From Roseomonas sp. E05 (GTDB taxonomy: Bacteria; Pseudomonadota; Alphaproteobacteria; Acetobacterales; Acetobacteraceae), in assembly GCF_030063475.1 (NCBI RefSeq), contig NZ_JASIRT010000002.1, positions 62,001 to 126,000 on the forward strand: a DNA stretch of 64,000 nucleotides, given 5' to 3'. The number at the start of each line of letters is the position of its first letter. Position 1 is the first letter of the stretch. The notes under the pieces were generated by a model. That model searched no databases. It was given only the letters and a program-made list of their open reading frames with translations, and was not told the origin of the DNA. Made by a program: the position numbers and the translations under genes. This document shows, in pieces, positions 54,952-63,775 of the stretch.

Positions 54952-54981
54952 ACCGGAGTCCCGCCTCCCCTGGAGGGAATG

Positions 54982-56430
54982 TCACAAGGGAAGATCGCCG
55001 GACACCGCCATTCCGGCCAGCGCTTTCACAGCACCCGATGGCGCCTCAGCCAGCTGAATGCCCTGCCTCGTGATGATGAATTCGCGCGGCAGCGGGTCGA
55101 AAGCGCTGTCACGCACCTTGATGATCAGCAGCTGGCGCAGGAATTGCGCGTTCCGCTCGGCGAAGCGCACCAGGAGCAGGTTGTCCACCATGCTCCCGAT
55201 TTCAGGCGGTGAGAGCGTGACCTGCGGCCCGTGCAGGCTGTACGGCTCGCAGGTCGCCAGGACTGTCACGCCCCGGGCGCGAAGCTCGTTGATCAGCGCG
55301 GTGAAAAATTCGGTCAGCCGGTTCGGGTCCACGGCCGCGCGCGTGAAGCCGGCGAAACTGTCGAGGAACAGGCGCTTCACGCCATGGCGGCGGACCGTTT
55401 CCAGCAGGCGCTGGCCCAGCCCGTCCAGCAGGTTCGCCGTCGGCGCCTGCCAGAGGATGTGCAGCCGGCCGGCATTCAGCAGGGGAGACAGATCCATTCC
55501 GAGCGCCTGCGCCTTGCGTTCCAGCCGCGCTGGCGTCTCGTAGAAGCCGAAATGCAGCGCCGGCTCGTCCGGTGGTGACTGCGCCAGGAATTGCAGGCCG
55601 TAGGATGTCTTGCCGGTCCCGGAGGGTCCGGTCAGCAGCGTGATGGAGCCGACCGGGAGGCCGCCGCCGAGAAGCCGGTCCAGGGTCTCCACCCCGCTGG
55701 TGGTGCGCGCCTCGCTCGGCTGGTCCGGCACCGAAGGTTGCGCCAGGAGAGCCTCCAGCCGCGGATAGGTCACCATCCCGCGACTGGTGATCTCGCACTG
55801 ATGCGTCCCCGTCAGGGCGGCGCTTCCGCGTGACTTGCGGACGCGGAGGCAGCGCACCGCGCGTGCCCCGAAGGCCTCCTCGCGCAGTTCGAGCACGCCG
55901 TCCACCATCGTGTACTCACCGCTGCCGTCATCGAAGTTCGAGCTTGTCAGCAGCAGGGCCGTGCAACTGGCGAAGGCCACATGCCCCTGCAGGGCGGCGA
56001 TGAAGGTCTTCACGTCGAGCGTCGTCGCGGCTTTCTCGCGGGCGTTCAGCAGACCGTCGAGAATGAGGAGGCTGGCCTTCTGCCGCGGGATCTCCCGCCG
56101 CAGCAGCCGCACCACGCCGTCGAGGCCTTCCTCCTGCATGGTCTGGAAGGCGCTGACATAGTTGAGGCGGCTTCCCACCTGGGCCGGATCGTAGAAGTCC
56201 ATCGTCGAGAGGAACTGGAACAGCCGCTCATGCGACTCCGCAAGCAGCGTGACGTAGAGCGCACTGTCCCCGCCGGCGGCGCGGTGGAAGGCCACCTGGT
56301 TGGCCAGGATCGTCTTCCCGGATCCGGGATGGCCCTGAACGATATAGGTGCTTCCCTCGACCAGGCCGCCGCCCAGGATGCTGTCCAACCCCTCCACTCC
56401 GCTGGTGAGGCGCCTCAATGACCGGGGCAT
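54982..56430 (-). CDS. KaiC-like tandem RecA-fold ATPase
   Basis: 482 residues with two RecA/KaiC domains. First P-loop GHPGSGKT (residues 33-40) in LTSGVEGLDSILGGGLVEGS; second P-loop GPSGTGKT (about residue 260) in TSGVETLDRLLGGGLPVGS. In the second domain PPEIGSMVDNLLLV aligns with the KaiC segment that carries Ser431-Thr432, giving Gly-Ser; one phosphorylatable residue remains. There are no KaiA or KaiB genes nearby. ATG 56430 has AGGAG 9 nt upstream (GTG 56436 is an alternative). Alphaproteobacterial KaiC-like proteins without Kai partners may act in stress or light signalling; here the adjacent receiver protein is the likely partner (inference). Confidence 0.87.
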   Translation of the reverse strand: MPRSLRRLTSGVEGLDSILGGGLVEGSTYIVQGHPGSGKTILANQVAFHRAAGGDSALYVTLLAESHERLFQFLSTMDFYDPAQVGSRLNYVSAFQTMQEEGLDGVVRLLRREIPRQKASLLILDGLLNAREKAATTLDVKTFIAALQGHVAFASCTALLLTSSNFDDGSGEYTMVDGVLELREEAFGARAVRCLRVRKSRGSAALTGTHQCEITSRGMVTYPRLEALLAQPSVPDQPSEARTTSGVETLDRLLGGGLPVGSITLLTGPSGTGKTSYGLQFLAQSPPDEPALHFGFYETPARLERKAQALGMDLSPLLNAGRLHILWQAPTANLLDGLGQRLLETVRRHGVKRLFLDSFAGFTRAAVDPNRLTEFFTALINELRARGVTVLATCEPYSLHGPQVTLSPPEIGSMVDNLLLVRFAERNAQFLRQLLIIKVRDSAFDPLPREFIITRQGIQLAEAPSGAVKALAGMAVSGDLPL

Positions 56431-56662
56431 ATCCACTCTCTCCTGCGGCTCGGCCGCACGTCTGACCTCTTGGCCGCGGACGCGCCCGGGGCCTCATGCC
56501 TCTCCGAGCGCTGCCGCCTGCCGGGCCTCCGCAGCGGGCAGGAGAAGCAGCGCATTGCCGGCGTGCCGAGCACGCCAAACCACCCGTATAAACTCTTGCG
56601 GAACGCTGGTCTCCCCGCAGTCGCGGCAAAAACGGCAGAATGCGCGGTGGAGTGAGGGCGGC

Positions 56663-57841
56663 TCAGGACTGTCGCGCGGCGGAGGGGTGGCCTTCGATCA
56701 TCTCCAGCACCGCGGCGGCGGCGGCTTCGCTGGAAAGCCCCTCAGGTGGCCGCAGCATCGTCAGCACGCGCGCGAAGCCGGCGCGCTGCGCGGCGGCGGC
56801 CTCGCGGTCCGTCAGCAGGCGCACGAGCTCGGCCGCGAGCAGCTTGGGCGTGCAGCGCTCCTGCAGGTATTCCGGGATGATCGCCGCATCCGCCAGCAGG
56901 TTGACGATGGAGACGTGTCTCACCTGGATCAGCCGCCGTGCGATGGCCGCCGAAAGCGGGTTGACGCGGTAGCCCACCACCATCGGCACGCCCGCCAGCG
57001 CCACCTCCAGCGAGGAGGTGCCGGACTTGATCAGCCCCGCCCCGCCGCTTTCCCGCGCGGCGGCGAAGGCGTCGTATTTCTCCCCGACGCCGTGCAGCAG
57101 GATCGGCGCCGGGTGCCAGTGCGCGGCGACGGCCCGCACCGCCTCCTCCACCGGCCCGGCGAGCGGCACCACAGGGCGCAGGCCGGGCACCCGCTCCGCC
57201 GCCAGCCGCAGCGCCGCGCCGAAGACGGGCAGCAGGCGCCCCACCTCGCTGCGCCGGCTGCCCGGCATCACCAGCACGACGCGCTCCTCCGGCCCGATGC
57301 CATGCGCGGCGCGGAAGCGGGCGGCGTCGCCCTGGTCGGCGCCGGATTCCAGGATCGAGTGGCCGACGAAGCGCACGGGAATGCCCGCCTTCTCGAAGAA
57401 GGGCGCCTCGAAGGGCAGCAGGGCGAGGATGCGGTCCACCTGCCGCGCGATCTTCTTCACCCGGCCCGGACGCCAGGCCCAGACCTGCGGCGCGACATAG
57501 TGCAGCACGCGAAAGCCCTGCGCCCGCGCCCGTGCGGCGACGCGCAGGGTGAAGCCGGGGCTGTCGATCGTCACCACCAGGGCCGGGCGGCGCGCGGCGA
57601 TGTCGGCCGCCGTCTCGTCCAGCCGGCGGGCGAGGCGGCGGATGTTCGGCAACACCTCCAGGAAGCCCATCAGCGCCAGCTCGCGCATCGGAAACAGGCT
57701 TTGGAAGCCCTGCTCGGCCATCCGCTCGCCGCCGACGCCGGCGAAGGCGAGGTCCGGCCGGGCACGGCGCAGCGCGGCGATCAGCCGCGCGCCCAGCATG
57801 TCGCCCGAGGCCTCGCCGGCGACGAGATAGACCAGCGTCAC
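56663..57841 (-). CDS. lpxB: Lipid-A-disaccharide synthase
   Basis: 392-residue GT-B glycosyltransferase that joins UDP-diacylglucosamine and lipid X. The N-terminal LVYLVAGEASGDMLGARLIAALR is the LpxB signature; LVVTIDSPGFTLRVAARAR, HYVAPQVWAWRPGRVKKIAR and MPGSRRSEVGRLLPVFGAALRLA follow, and the C-terminal half has SGTSSLEVALAGVPMVVGYRVNPLSAAIARRLI. The start is GTG 57841, overlapping the nitrilase-family gene stop by GTGA. No other lpx genes are in the window; elsewhere lpxB usually follows lpxD-fabZ-lpxA. The 226 bp between lpxB and the KaiC gene contain no convincing gene. Confidence 0.95.
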   Translation of the reverse strand: MTLVYLVAGEASGDMLGARLIAALRRARPDLAFAGVGGERMAEQGFQSLFPMRELALMGFLEVLPNIRRLARRLDETAADIAARRPALVVTIDSPGFTLRVAARARAQGFRVLHYVAPQVWAWRPGRVKKIARQVDRILALLPFEAPFFEKAGIPVRFVGHSILESGADQGDAARFRAAHGIGPEERVVLVMPGSRRSEVGRLLPVFGAALRLAAERVPGLRPVVPLAGPVEEAVRAVAAHWHPAPILLHGVGEKYDAFAAARESGGAGLIKSGTSSLEVALAGVPMVVGYRVNPLSAAIARRLIQVRHVSIVNLLADAAIIPEYLQERCTPKLLAAELVRLLTDREAAAAQRAGFARVLTMLRPPEGLSSEAAAAAVLEMIEGHPSAARQS

Positions 57842-58758
57842 GCGAATTCGGCCGGGCTGGGGCGGGGGAAGCTCTGGCGCGGCCAGTCCCGGTGGTTGAA
57901 CACCGCGCCCTCGCGCCGTACCGCCTCGATGCGCGCCGGGTCGAGATCGGCGAAGACCCACTGCGCCTGGTCCAGCGCGCCCCGGGCGATCACGCCATCC
58001 TCCGGGAAGCCGCGGTCGATCGGGCCAAAGACGGCGGCAAAGCCGCGGTTATGGTCCAGCGCCGCGGACCAGTCCGCATCCCCGACCGTCGGCGCGATGC
58101 CGACAAAGCATTGGTTCTCCAGCGCCCGCGCGGCGGCGGAGAAGCGCACGCGGTTGAAGCCGTGCAGCGTGTCCGTGCAGGTCGGCACCAGCACCAGCCA
58201 GGCGCCGGCCTCCACCTGGGCGCGGACATGCTTGGGGAACTCGCTGTCGTAGCAGATGGAGAGGCCGATGCGGCCCCAGGGCGTGTCGAACACCACCGGT
58301 GCCGCCCCTGCCGAGACGCCCCAGCGCTCCGCCTCGAAGCGCGTCATGGCGTGCTTGTCCTGGAAGGCGAGGCGGCCATCGGCGGTGATCAGCGGGGCAC
58401 GGTTGCGGATGGCGCCATCGGCGTCCCGCATCGGCAGGGAACCCGGGATGAGCCAAAGCCCCGCCCGCCGTGCGGCGCCGCGCATCGCCTCCAGGATGGC
58501 GGGCGCCGCCTCGACCATGGCCTCCAGCTCCTCGCGCTCCTCGGCCGGGGACTTGCCGGCAAGCGCCGAGCCCAGTTCGACGCAGGCATATTCCGGCAGC
58601 ACGGCCAGTTCGGCGCCGCCCTCCCGGGCCTCGGCCAGCCAGTGGTCGAGCTTGGCGGCCCAGGCGGCGACGCTGCCCGGCCGCTCGACGCGGTATTGCA
58701 GCAGGGCGAGGCGCAGGGGGTGGGGAGCGGTCGTCATCACGGCGGGCTGGGCTTCCAT
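57838..58758 (-). CDS. Nitrilase-superfamily carbon-nitrogen hydrolase
   Basis: 306 residues. Catalytic triad Glu-Lys-Cys is present: LAVLPEYACVELGSAL (Glu), LAFQDKHAMTRFEAERW (Lys) and RIGLSICYDSEFPKHVRAQVEAGAWLVLVPTCTDTL (Cys). It cleaves a C-N bond of an amide, or acts as an omega-amidase or a nitrilase-type hydrolase. The gene overlaps lpxB by four bases and lies 63 bp after a GNAT acetyltransferase gene, a partnership found as a single fused protein in some bacteria. ATG 58758 is used; ATG 58737 is close. Confidence 0.88.
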   Translation of the reverse strand: MEAQPAVMTTAPHPLRLALLQYRVERPGSVAAWAAKLDHWLAEAREGGAELAVLPEYACVELGSALAGKSPAEEREELEAMVEAAPAILEAMRGAARRAGLWLIPGSLPMRDADGAIRNRAPLITADGRLAFQDKHAMTRFEAERWGVSAGAAPVVFDTPWGRIGLSICYDSEFPKHVRAQVEAGAWLVLVPTCTDTLHGFNRVRFSAAARALENQCFVGIAPTVGDADWSAALDHNRGFAAVFGPIDRGFPEDGVIARGALDQAQWVFADLDPARIEAVRREGAVFNHRDWPRQSFPRPSPAEFA

Positions 58759-58821
58759 CTCGGGGGCGTCGTCGGGGTCGCGCCGCCAACTGCATCGGGG
58801 CGGCGGGCAGGGCGCCCTGGC

Positions 58822-59418
58822 TCAGAGGCGCTTGTGCCAGAAATCCAGGCGGTGCGGGGTTTCCTCAGCGGTGCCGACCTCCTGCCATTCCATCACGCAG
58901 GACAGCCCTTCGAGCGGCGTGTAGCCGCGCTTGCGCCAGAAGGCGTCGAGCGGGGCATAGCCGACGGGCCTGCGCGGATCGGCGGGATCGCGGCGCACGC
59001 CGCAGAATGTGGTGTATTCCGCGCCGGTTTCCACCGCATGCGCCTCGCGCAGGGCGAAGAAGCGCACCCCCGCGCCCTGGCCACGATAGGCAGGCAGCAG
59101 CACGCTCTCGCCGAAATAGCAGTAGCGGGCCGGGTCCAGGCCGGCGGCGAGGAAGGCCTCCCGCACCGTGCCATGGGTTTCCGCCATCGGCTCGCAGGTG
59201 GCGGCGCCGACCGGCCGGTTGCCATCGAAGGCGACGATCACCGCCGCCCCGGCACCCTCGGCATAGGCCTGCAGGTAGCGCGCCTCATAGGCCGCGTCGC
59301 CTTCATAAAGGTAGGGCCAGTCGCGGAACACGGCGATGCGCAGGTCCGCGAGCGCCGGCAGCCAGGGACGCAGCGCCGGGCCACGCAGCGTCTCGAAGCG
59401 GAGCGGAGCAGGGGCCAT
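58822..59418 (-). CDS. GNAT family acetyltransferase
   Basis: 198 residues. The acetyl-CoA-binding segment is GESVLLPAYRGQGAGVRFFALREAHAV (Q/R-x-x-G-x-G/A motif), preceded by the strand VIVAFDGNRPVGAATCEPMAETHG. ATG 59418 has AGAGAGG about 6 nt upstream; the open frame reaches 60159 on the opposite side of the carbonic anhydrase gene and is rejected. It probably shares a substrate or regulation with the nitrilase-family protein downstream (fusion counterparts exist), but the acceptor is unknown. Confidence 0.82.
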   Translation of the reverse strand: MAPAPLRFETLRGPALRPWLPALADLRIAVFRDWPYLYEGDAAYEARYLQAYAEGAGAAVIVAFDGNRPVGAATCEPMAETHGTVREAFLAAGLDPARYCYFGESVLLPAYRGQGAGVRFFALREAHAVETGAEYTTFCGVRRDPADPRRPVGYAPLDAFWRKRGYTPLEGLSCVMEWQEVGTAEETPHRLDFWHKRL

Positions 59419-59571
59419 GCCTCTCTGGATAGAATGGAAGCCGGCGGAAATCGAGAGCGGTGCCGGTGGCCGGCCTGCGGCGTGTGGCTGCGCAACCCGC
59501 GGCATGGCCTCCGGTTGGTGCACCCAATGGGCGGAATGTCGCCGCCGGAACAACCAGGGGGAAGCCACGCC

Positions 59572-60327
59572 ATGCAGACCTTCCATTGCCCGGACTGCCA
59601 ACCGCGGCGGCCCGCGCCGGGGCGCCGAGCGCTCCTGGCCGTGGCGGGCGCCACGCTGGCCTGCACGGCGGCGGGCCTTCCGCCCCTGGCGGCGCCCGCC
59701 CGCGCCGCGACCGGAGCGCGTACCAGCCTGACCGCCGAGCAGGCGCTGGAGCGCCTGAAGGAGGGCAATCGCAGCTATGTCTCGTCCGGTCCCCTGCACC
59801 AGGAGGAGATCGGGCGGGAGCGCCGCCTGGCCATCGCGCAGAGCCAGACGCCGTTCTGCGTGATGATCGGCTGCTCGGACAGCCGCGTGCCGCCGGAACT
59901 GCTGTTCGGCCGCGGCCTCGGCGAACTGTTCATCGTCCGCAACGCCGGCAATACGGAGGGCCATACCAGCCTCGGCAGCGTCGAATATGCCGTTGCCGCG
60001 CTGGGCGTGCCGCTGGTGGTGGTGCTGGGCCACGAGCGCTGCGGCGCGGTGGCCGCCGCGATCGACGTGGTGGAGCGGAACGCGGTCCTGCCGGGTGTCA
60101 TCAGCGAGGTGGTGGAGCCGATCATCCCGGCCGTGCTGAAGGCACGCAGCGACGGGCACAGCGGCACGGCTCTGCTCGACCAGGCGGTTGAGGAGAATGT
60201 GCGCCGTGTGGTCGCGCGGTTGCAGACCGCCTCGACCATCATCAGCGAACCGCAGCGAGCCGGCCGGCTGAAGGTGGTGGGTGCCCGCTACGACCTGGAC
60301 AACGGCGAGGTCACCTTCTTCAATTAG
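59572..60327 (+). CDS. Exported beta-class carbonic anhydrase
   Basis: 251-residue protein interconverting CO2 and bicarbonate with a zinc site: IGCSDSRVPPEL (Cys and Asp-Arg) and LGHERCGAV (His, Cys). A CPDC motif occurs near the N-terminus (HCPDCQ), then twin arginines and a hydrophobic stretch ending LAAPARAA (signal peptide about residues 17-47, Tat-like RRALLAVAG). ATG 59572 has GGGGGAAG upstream; ATG 59527 is an alternative that would add 15 residues. Export would place it in the periplasm, for pH or CO2 handling. Confidence 0.88.
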   Translation: MQTFHCPDCQPRRPAPGRRALLAVAGATLACTAAGLPPLAAPARAATGARTSLTAEQALERLKEGNRSYVSSGPLHQEEIGRERRLAIAQSQTPFCVMIGCSDSRVPPELLFGRGLGELFIVRNAGNTEGHTSLGSVEYAVAALGVPLVVVLGHERCGAVAAAIDVVERNAVLPGVISEVVEPIIPAVLKARSDGHSGTALLDQAVEENVRRVVARLQTASTIISEPQRAGRLKVVGARYDLDNGEVTFFN

Positions 60328-60357
60328 GCCCAGGCGCCTGGCGGAGGTCAGGTCCGG

Positions 60358-61065
60358 CTACTCGGCGTAGATCATCTTCCGCGTCATCCCACCGTCGGAG
60401 ATGAACTCGCTGCCGGTGACGAAGCCGGATTCCGGCCCCACCAGCCAGGCGACCATCGCGGCGATGTCCTCCACCCGCCCGACGCGGCCTGCCGGGTGTT
60501 GCGCATGGTCCTCGGGGCGCAACTCCTCGCCGGCCACGTCGATCCAGCCGGGGCTGACGCAGTTGGCCCGCACCTCCGGCCCCAGGCTGACCGCCAGCGC
60601 ATGGGTCAGCGCCAGGATGCCCCCCTTGCTGGCCGAGTAGGACTCGGTATCGGCCTCCGACATATGCGCCCGGGTGGAGGCGATGGTGACGATGGCGCCG
60701 CGCGCCTGCTTCAGCAGCGGCGCGGCGGCGCGGGTGAGCAGGAAGGCGCTGGTCAGGTTGGTGGCGAGCACCCGGTTCCACTCGGCGAGGGAAAGCTCCG
60801 TCACCGGCTTGCGGACCATGATGCCGGCGTTGCAGACCAGGGCGTCCAGCCGCCCCTCCCGGGCGGCGACCCCCTCGACCAGGGCGCTGACCGCCGCCTC
60901 GTCGGCCACATCGGCCAGGACATGGCGGGTGCCGGCCGCGCCAGGGTTGAGGTCGGCGGTGACGACGCGCCAGCCGTCCTGTTTCAGCCGGCCGGCGATG
61001 CCGGCACCGATGCCATGGGCGCCGCCGCTGATCAGGGCGACCGGGGGGGAATGGATCTCGTTCAT
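60358..61065 (-). CDS. Short-chain dehydrogenase/reductase
   Basis: 235 residues. NAD(P) motif ISGGAHGIGAGIAGRLK; NAG motif LVCNAGIMV; catalytic Ser-Tyr-Lys in IASTRAHMSEADTESYSASKGG; C-terminal SPGWIDVAGEEL and GFVTGSEFISDGGMT. Classic SDR of unknown substrate, probably a hydroxy compound or sugar. It is convergent with the carbonic anhydrase gene (30 bp between) and divergent from the TIM-barrel hydrolase gene. Confidence 0.9.
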   Translation of the reverse strand: MNEIHSPPVALISGGAHGIGAGIAGRLKQDGWRVVTADLNPGAAGTRHVLADVADEAAVSALVEGVAAREGRLDALVCNAGIMVRKPVTELSLAEWNRVLATNLTSAFLLTRAAAPLLKQARGAIVTIASTRAHMSEADTESYSASKGGILALTHALAVSLGPEVRANCVSPGWIDVAGEELRPEDHAQHPAGRVGRVEDIAAMVAWLVGPESGFVTGSEFISDGGMTRKMIYAE

Positions 61066-61202
61066 GCTGCGCCAGAAACACCGGGGCGGGAGGCGGGTGG
61101 CATCACAAGGCAGGGCGTGGCCATGCGCGGCCCGGCGCCCCCTCCACCGGGGACGCTGGAGCCGCCGCCCCGTCCGTGCTTTCCTGGCTGCGCGAGCACC
61201 CC

Positions 61203-62000
61203 ATGACTGCGATCTTCGACGCCCATTTCCACATCTTCGATCCGCGCTTCCCTGCGCCGGGCCATGGCGGCTATGCGCCGCCGACCTTCACCGTGGCGCA
61301 GTACCGCGCCGCCACCGCCGGACTTGGCGTGACAGGCGGCGTGCTGGTGGCCGCCTCGACCCACGGGCTCGACCCGGTGCCGCTCCTGGCGGCGCTGGAG
61401 GAGCTGGGGCCGGGCTTCGTGGCCGTTGCCGCCGCCGACCCCGCCATGCCCGAGGCCCGGCTCCGCGAACTGGCGGCGCGCGGCGTGCGCGGGCTGCGCT
61501 TCAACCTCTATCGCGGCATGGTGGAGGACAGCCCGGAGGCGGCCCTGGACTTCGCCGACCGCGCCCATGCCGCGGCCGGGCTGCATGCGCAGATCTATGC
61601 CGACGCCGCCACGCTGCGCCCGCTGCTGCCGCGGCTGCGCGCCATGGCCGGCCGCCTGGTCATCGACCACCTTGGCATGACCGAGGCGGGGCTGCCGGTG
61701 GTGCTGGAACTGGCGGCGGCGGGGGCGAGGGTGAAGGCCACCGGCTTCGGCCGCGTGGACCTGGAGGTCGCGCCGGCGCTGGAGCGGATCGCGGCGGTGG
61801 CGCCCCGGGCGCTGATCTTCGGCACGGACCTGCCCTCGACCCGCGCGCGCCGCCCCTTCGCGCCGGAGGACATGGCGCTGCTGCGCCGTATCGCCGGGGC
61901 GGCGCCTTTCCATGAGAACGCGGCGGCCTTCTACGGCGCCGCCGCGCACGGGCGAGAGGCCGCCCTCAGATCACCGGGCCGACACGCGCCAGGTCGGTGA
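61203..62000 (+). CDS. Amidohydrolase-superfamily TIM-barrel hydrolase
   Basis: 265 residues. Metal-site His in MTAIFDAHFHIFDPRFP, His in RLVIDHLGM and Asp in LIFGTDLPSTRARRPFAPEDM show the amidohydrolase-2 family, which includes 2-pyrone-4,6-dicarboxylate lactonase and ACMS decarboxylase. The start ATG 61203 is used over the upstream in-frame ATG 61176. The last 35 bases overlap the 3' end of the convergent GPP34 gene. Confidence 0.87.
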   Translation: MTAIFDAHFHIFDPRFPAPGHGGYAPPTFTVAQYRAATAGLGVTGGVLVAASTHGLDPVPLLAALEELGPGFVAVAAADPAMPEARLRELAARGVRGLRFNLYRGMVEDSPEAALDFADRAHAAAGLHAQIYADAATLRPLLPRLRAMAGRLVIDHLGMTEAGLPVVLELAAAGARVKATGFGRVDLEVAPALERIAAVAPRALIFGTDLPSTRARRPFAPEDMALLRRIAGAAPFHENAAAFYGAAAHGREAALRSPGRHAPGR

Positions 62001-62616
62001 AGATGTCGCGCACCGCGTCGGTCAGGGTGCGACTCAGCTCCTGCTGCTCGGACACGGCGTCGATGCGCGGCTGCACGTGATCCAGCTCGTGTGAGGCGAG
62101 CAGCAGCGGAAAGAGGCCGGCGGCGCGCACCAGCCCGATCAGCAGCGCGTCGCGTGGGCTCGGTGTGTGGTCGTCGAAGATCACCGCCATCAGCCGCGCC
62201 TTCACCTCGCGCTCTTCCTTGCCGGAGATCTGCGGGTAGCGGCGCTCCGGGAAGATCCAGAGGAAGCGGCCTTCCTCCAGCTTCAGCACGCCACGCTCGA
62301 CCAGCCGGTCGAAGTAGCGGTCGCGGAAGCCCTCGGCCTCGCTGCCGAGCGTTTCGATCCACCAGCGCGTGCCATGCGGCGTGGTCTCGCTGCGGATGCG
62401 GCCCAGCACCTCGTCCAGCACCGCGTCGCCGGTCGGCTCCGCGTTGGTGACGGCGAGATGCTCGGGGTCGGTGTGGATGCGGCCCTCCAGCAGCAGCTCG
62501 GCGAGCACGCTGGCGGCCAGCGCGTAGTCGCCGGAGGGCGCCGCGCGATCGAACAGCCGGCCGGTCCCGTCATCGAGCATGAGGAGCAGCAGCTCCTCCG
62601 GCATGGTCAGCGACAT
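61966..62616 (-). CDS. GPP34/GOLPH3-VPS74 family protein
   Basis: 216-residue protein. MSLTMPEELLLLMLDDGTGRLFDRAAPSGDYALAASVLAELLLEGRIHTD is the GPP34 N-terminal region, which in eukaryotic Golgi proteins binds phosphatidylinositol-4-phosphate; bacterial members are of unknown role. GVLKLEEGRFLWIFPERRYPQISG and DDHTPSPRDALLIGLVRAAGLF follow. ATG 62616 is chosen; the frame is open to 62727. There is no signal peptide; a peripheral membrane role is likely by family analogy. Confidence 0.85.
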   Translation of the reverse strand: MSLTMPEELLLLMLDDGTGRLFDRAAPSGDYALAASVLAELLLEGRIHTDPEHLAVTNAEPTGDAVLDEVLGRIRSETTPHGTRWWIETLGSEAEGFRDRYFDRLVERGVLKLEEGRFLWIFPERRYPQISGKEEREVKARLMAVIFDDHTPSPRDALLIGLVRAAGLFPLLLASHELDHVQPRIDAVSEQQELSRTLTDAVRDIFTDLARVGPVI

Positions 62617-62686
62617 GGTGGCGCACTCCGGGTTGAGTTTCTCGGCCCAGAGGGAAACGCGCCGGCGGCGGCCCGTCAACGGCTGG

Positions 62687-63775
62687 CTAGCGGCCGGTGA
62701 GGGCGCGCCGGCTGCCGGCCGCATCACAGAAGGCGGCGATGCCCTCCTCGATCACGCTGCGCGGCAGGTCGCGCAGGATGAAGACAAGGCTGGAGCGGCG
62801 CGGCAGCCCTTCCGGCCAGGCCGGCAGCAGGGTGGGCATGTGCCAGACGCTCTGCACGCCATGGATCGCCACGGGCCGCTCCTGCCCCTCCAGGTCGAGG
62901 ATGTCCTTCACCCGCAGCACCGCGTCGCCGCGCGTGGCGGCCAGCATTTCCAGCCAGGTGGCGAGGCCATCCCAGGGCAGCGGGCGGTCGAAGCTGAGGC
63001 AGAAGGCGTGGATGCGCGCATCGTGCCGGTTCGGGTCATGCGCGTGGCGATGGCCGTGGTCATGGCCGTGGTGGGGATGCGCGTGCGCGGGGTGCGGTTC
63101 GCTCCAGGCTTCCGCATCCAGCCAGCGGCGGAGGTCCGCCGCGCGCTGCGCCGGGTCGAAGGGGGCGCAGCCCACAAGATCCGCCGCCCGCACCGTGCTG
63201 GCGGGCAGCGGCCGAACGCCCGGGTTCAGCGCGCGCAGCTTCGCGCGGAGCGTCTCCAGCCCTGCCGCATCGGCGAGGTCCGCCTTGCTGATCAGCAGCC
63301 GGTCGGCCACGGCGACCTGCCGCTCCGCCTCCGGCTGACGCGCCAGCGTGACGAGGCCATTCACCGCGTCCACCAGCGTCACCACGCCATCCAGCACGAA
63401 ATGGCGGCTGGTGCCGGGATCGGCCATCAGCGTCTGCAGGATCGGCAGCGGATCGGCGAGGCCGGTGGTCTCGATCACCACCCGGCGCAGCTCCTGGCCA
63501 TTCCGCACCCGCTCGGCGATGCCCTCCAGGGCGCGGGCGAGGTCGCCGCGGATGGTGCAGCACAGGCATCCGGCCTGCAGCAGCACGGCCTCCTGGTCCA
63601 GCGTCTCCACCAGCAGGTGGTCCAGCCCGATCTCGCCGAACTCGTTGATCAGCACGGCCGTTCCGGCCATCTCCGGCTGCTTCAGCAGGTGGTTCAGCAG
63701 CGTCGTCTTGCCGGCGCCGAGAAAGCCCGTCAGCAGCGTGACGGGGAGCGGGAAGGCCGGGGCATCAGCGGCCAT
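62687..63775 (-). CDS. CobW/COG0523 family GTP-binding metallochaperone
   Basis: 362-residue P-loop GTPase. Walker [10 protein letters not shown] (residues 17-25), metal-binding CxCC motif in [19 protein letters not shown], Walker B region [15 protein letters not shown] and guanine motif [11 protein letters not shown] His-rich stretch ([20 protein letters not shown]) precedes the C-terminal CobW_C domain. COG0523 members deliver Zn2+, Co2+ or other metals. Its start overlaps the hisI stop by 11 bp; HisI is a zinc enzyme, so this may be its metal supplier (inference). Confidence 0.9.
   Translation of the reverse strand: MAADAPAFPLPVTLLTGFLGAGKTTLLNHLLKQPEMAGTAVLINEFGEIGLDHLLVETLDQEAVLLQAGCLCCTIRGDLARALEGIAERVRNGQELRRVVIETTGLADPLPILQTLMADPGTSRHFVLDGVVTLVDAVNGLVTLARQPEAERQVAVADRLLISKADLADAAGLETLRAKLRALNPGVRPLPASTVRAADLVGCAPFDPAQRAADLRRWLDAEAWSEPHPAHAHPHHGHDHGHRHAHDPNRHDARIHAFCLSFDRPLPWDGLATWLEMLAATRGDAVLRVKDILDLEGQERPVAIHGVQSVWHMPTLLPAWPEGLPRRSSLVFILRDLPRSVIEEGIAAFCDAAGSRRALTGR

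Noticed and set aside
57892-60327. Apparent 811-codon fusion to the carbonic anhydrase
   Set aside because: The N-terminal 560 codons run antisense to the nitrilase-family and GNAT genes with no family match; the anhydrase starts with its own ribosome site at 59572.
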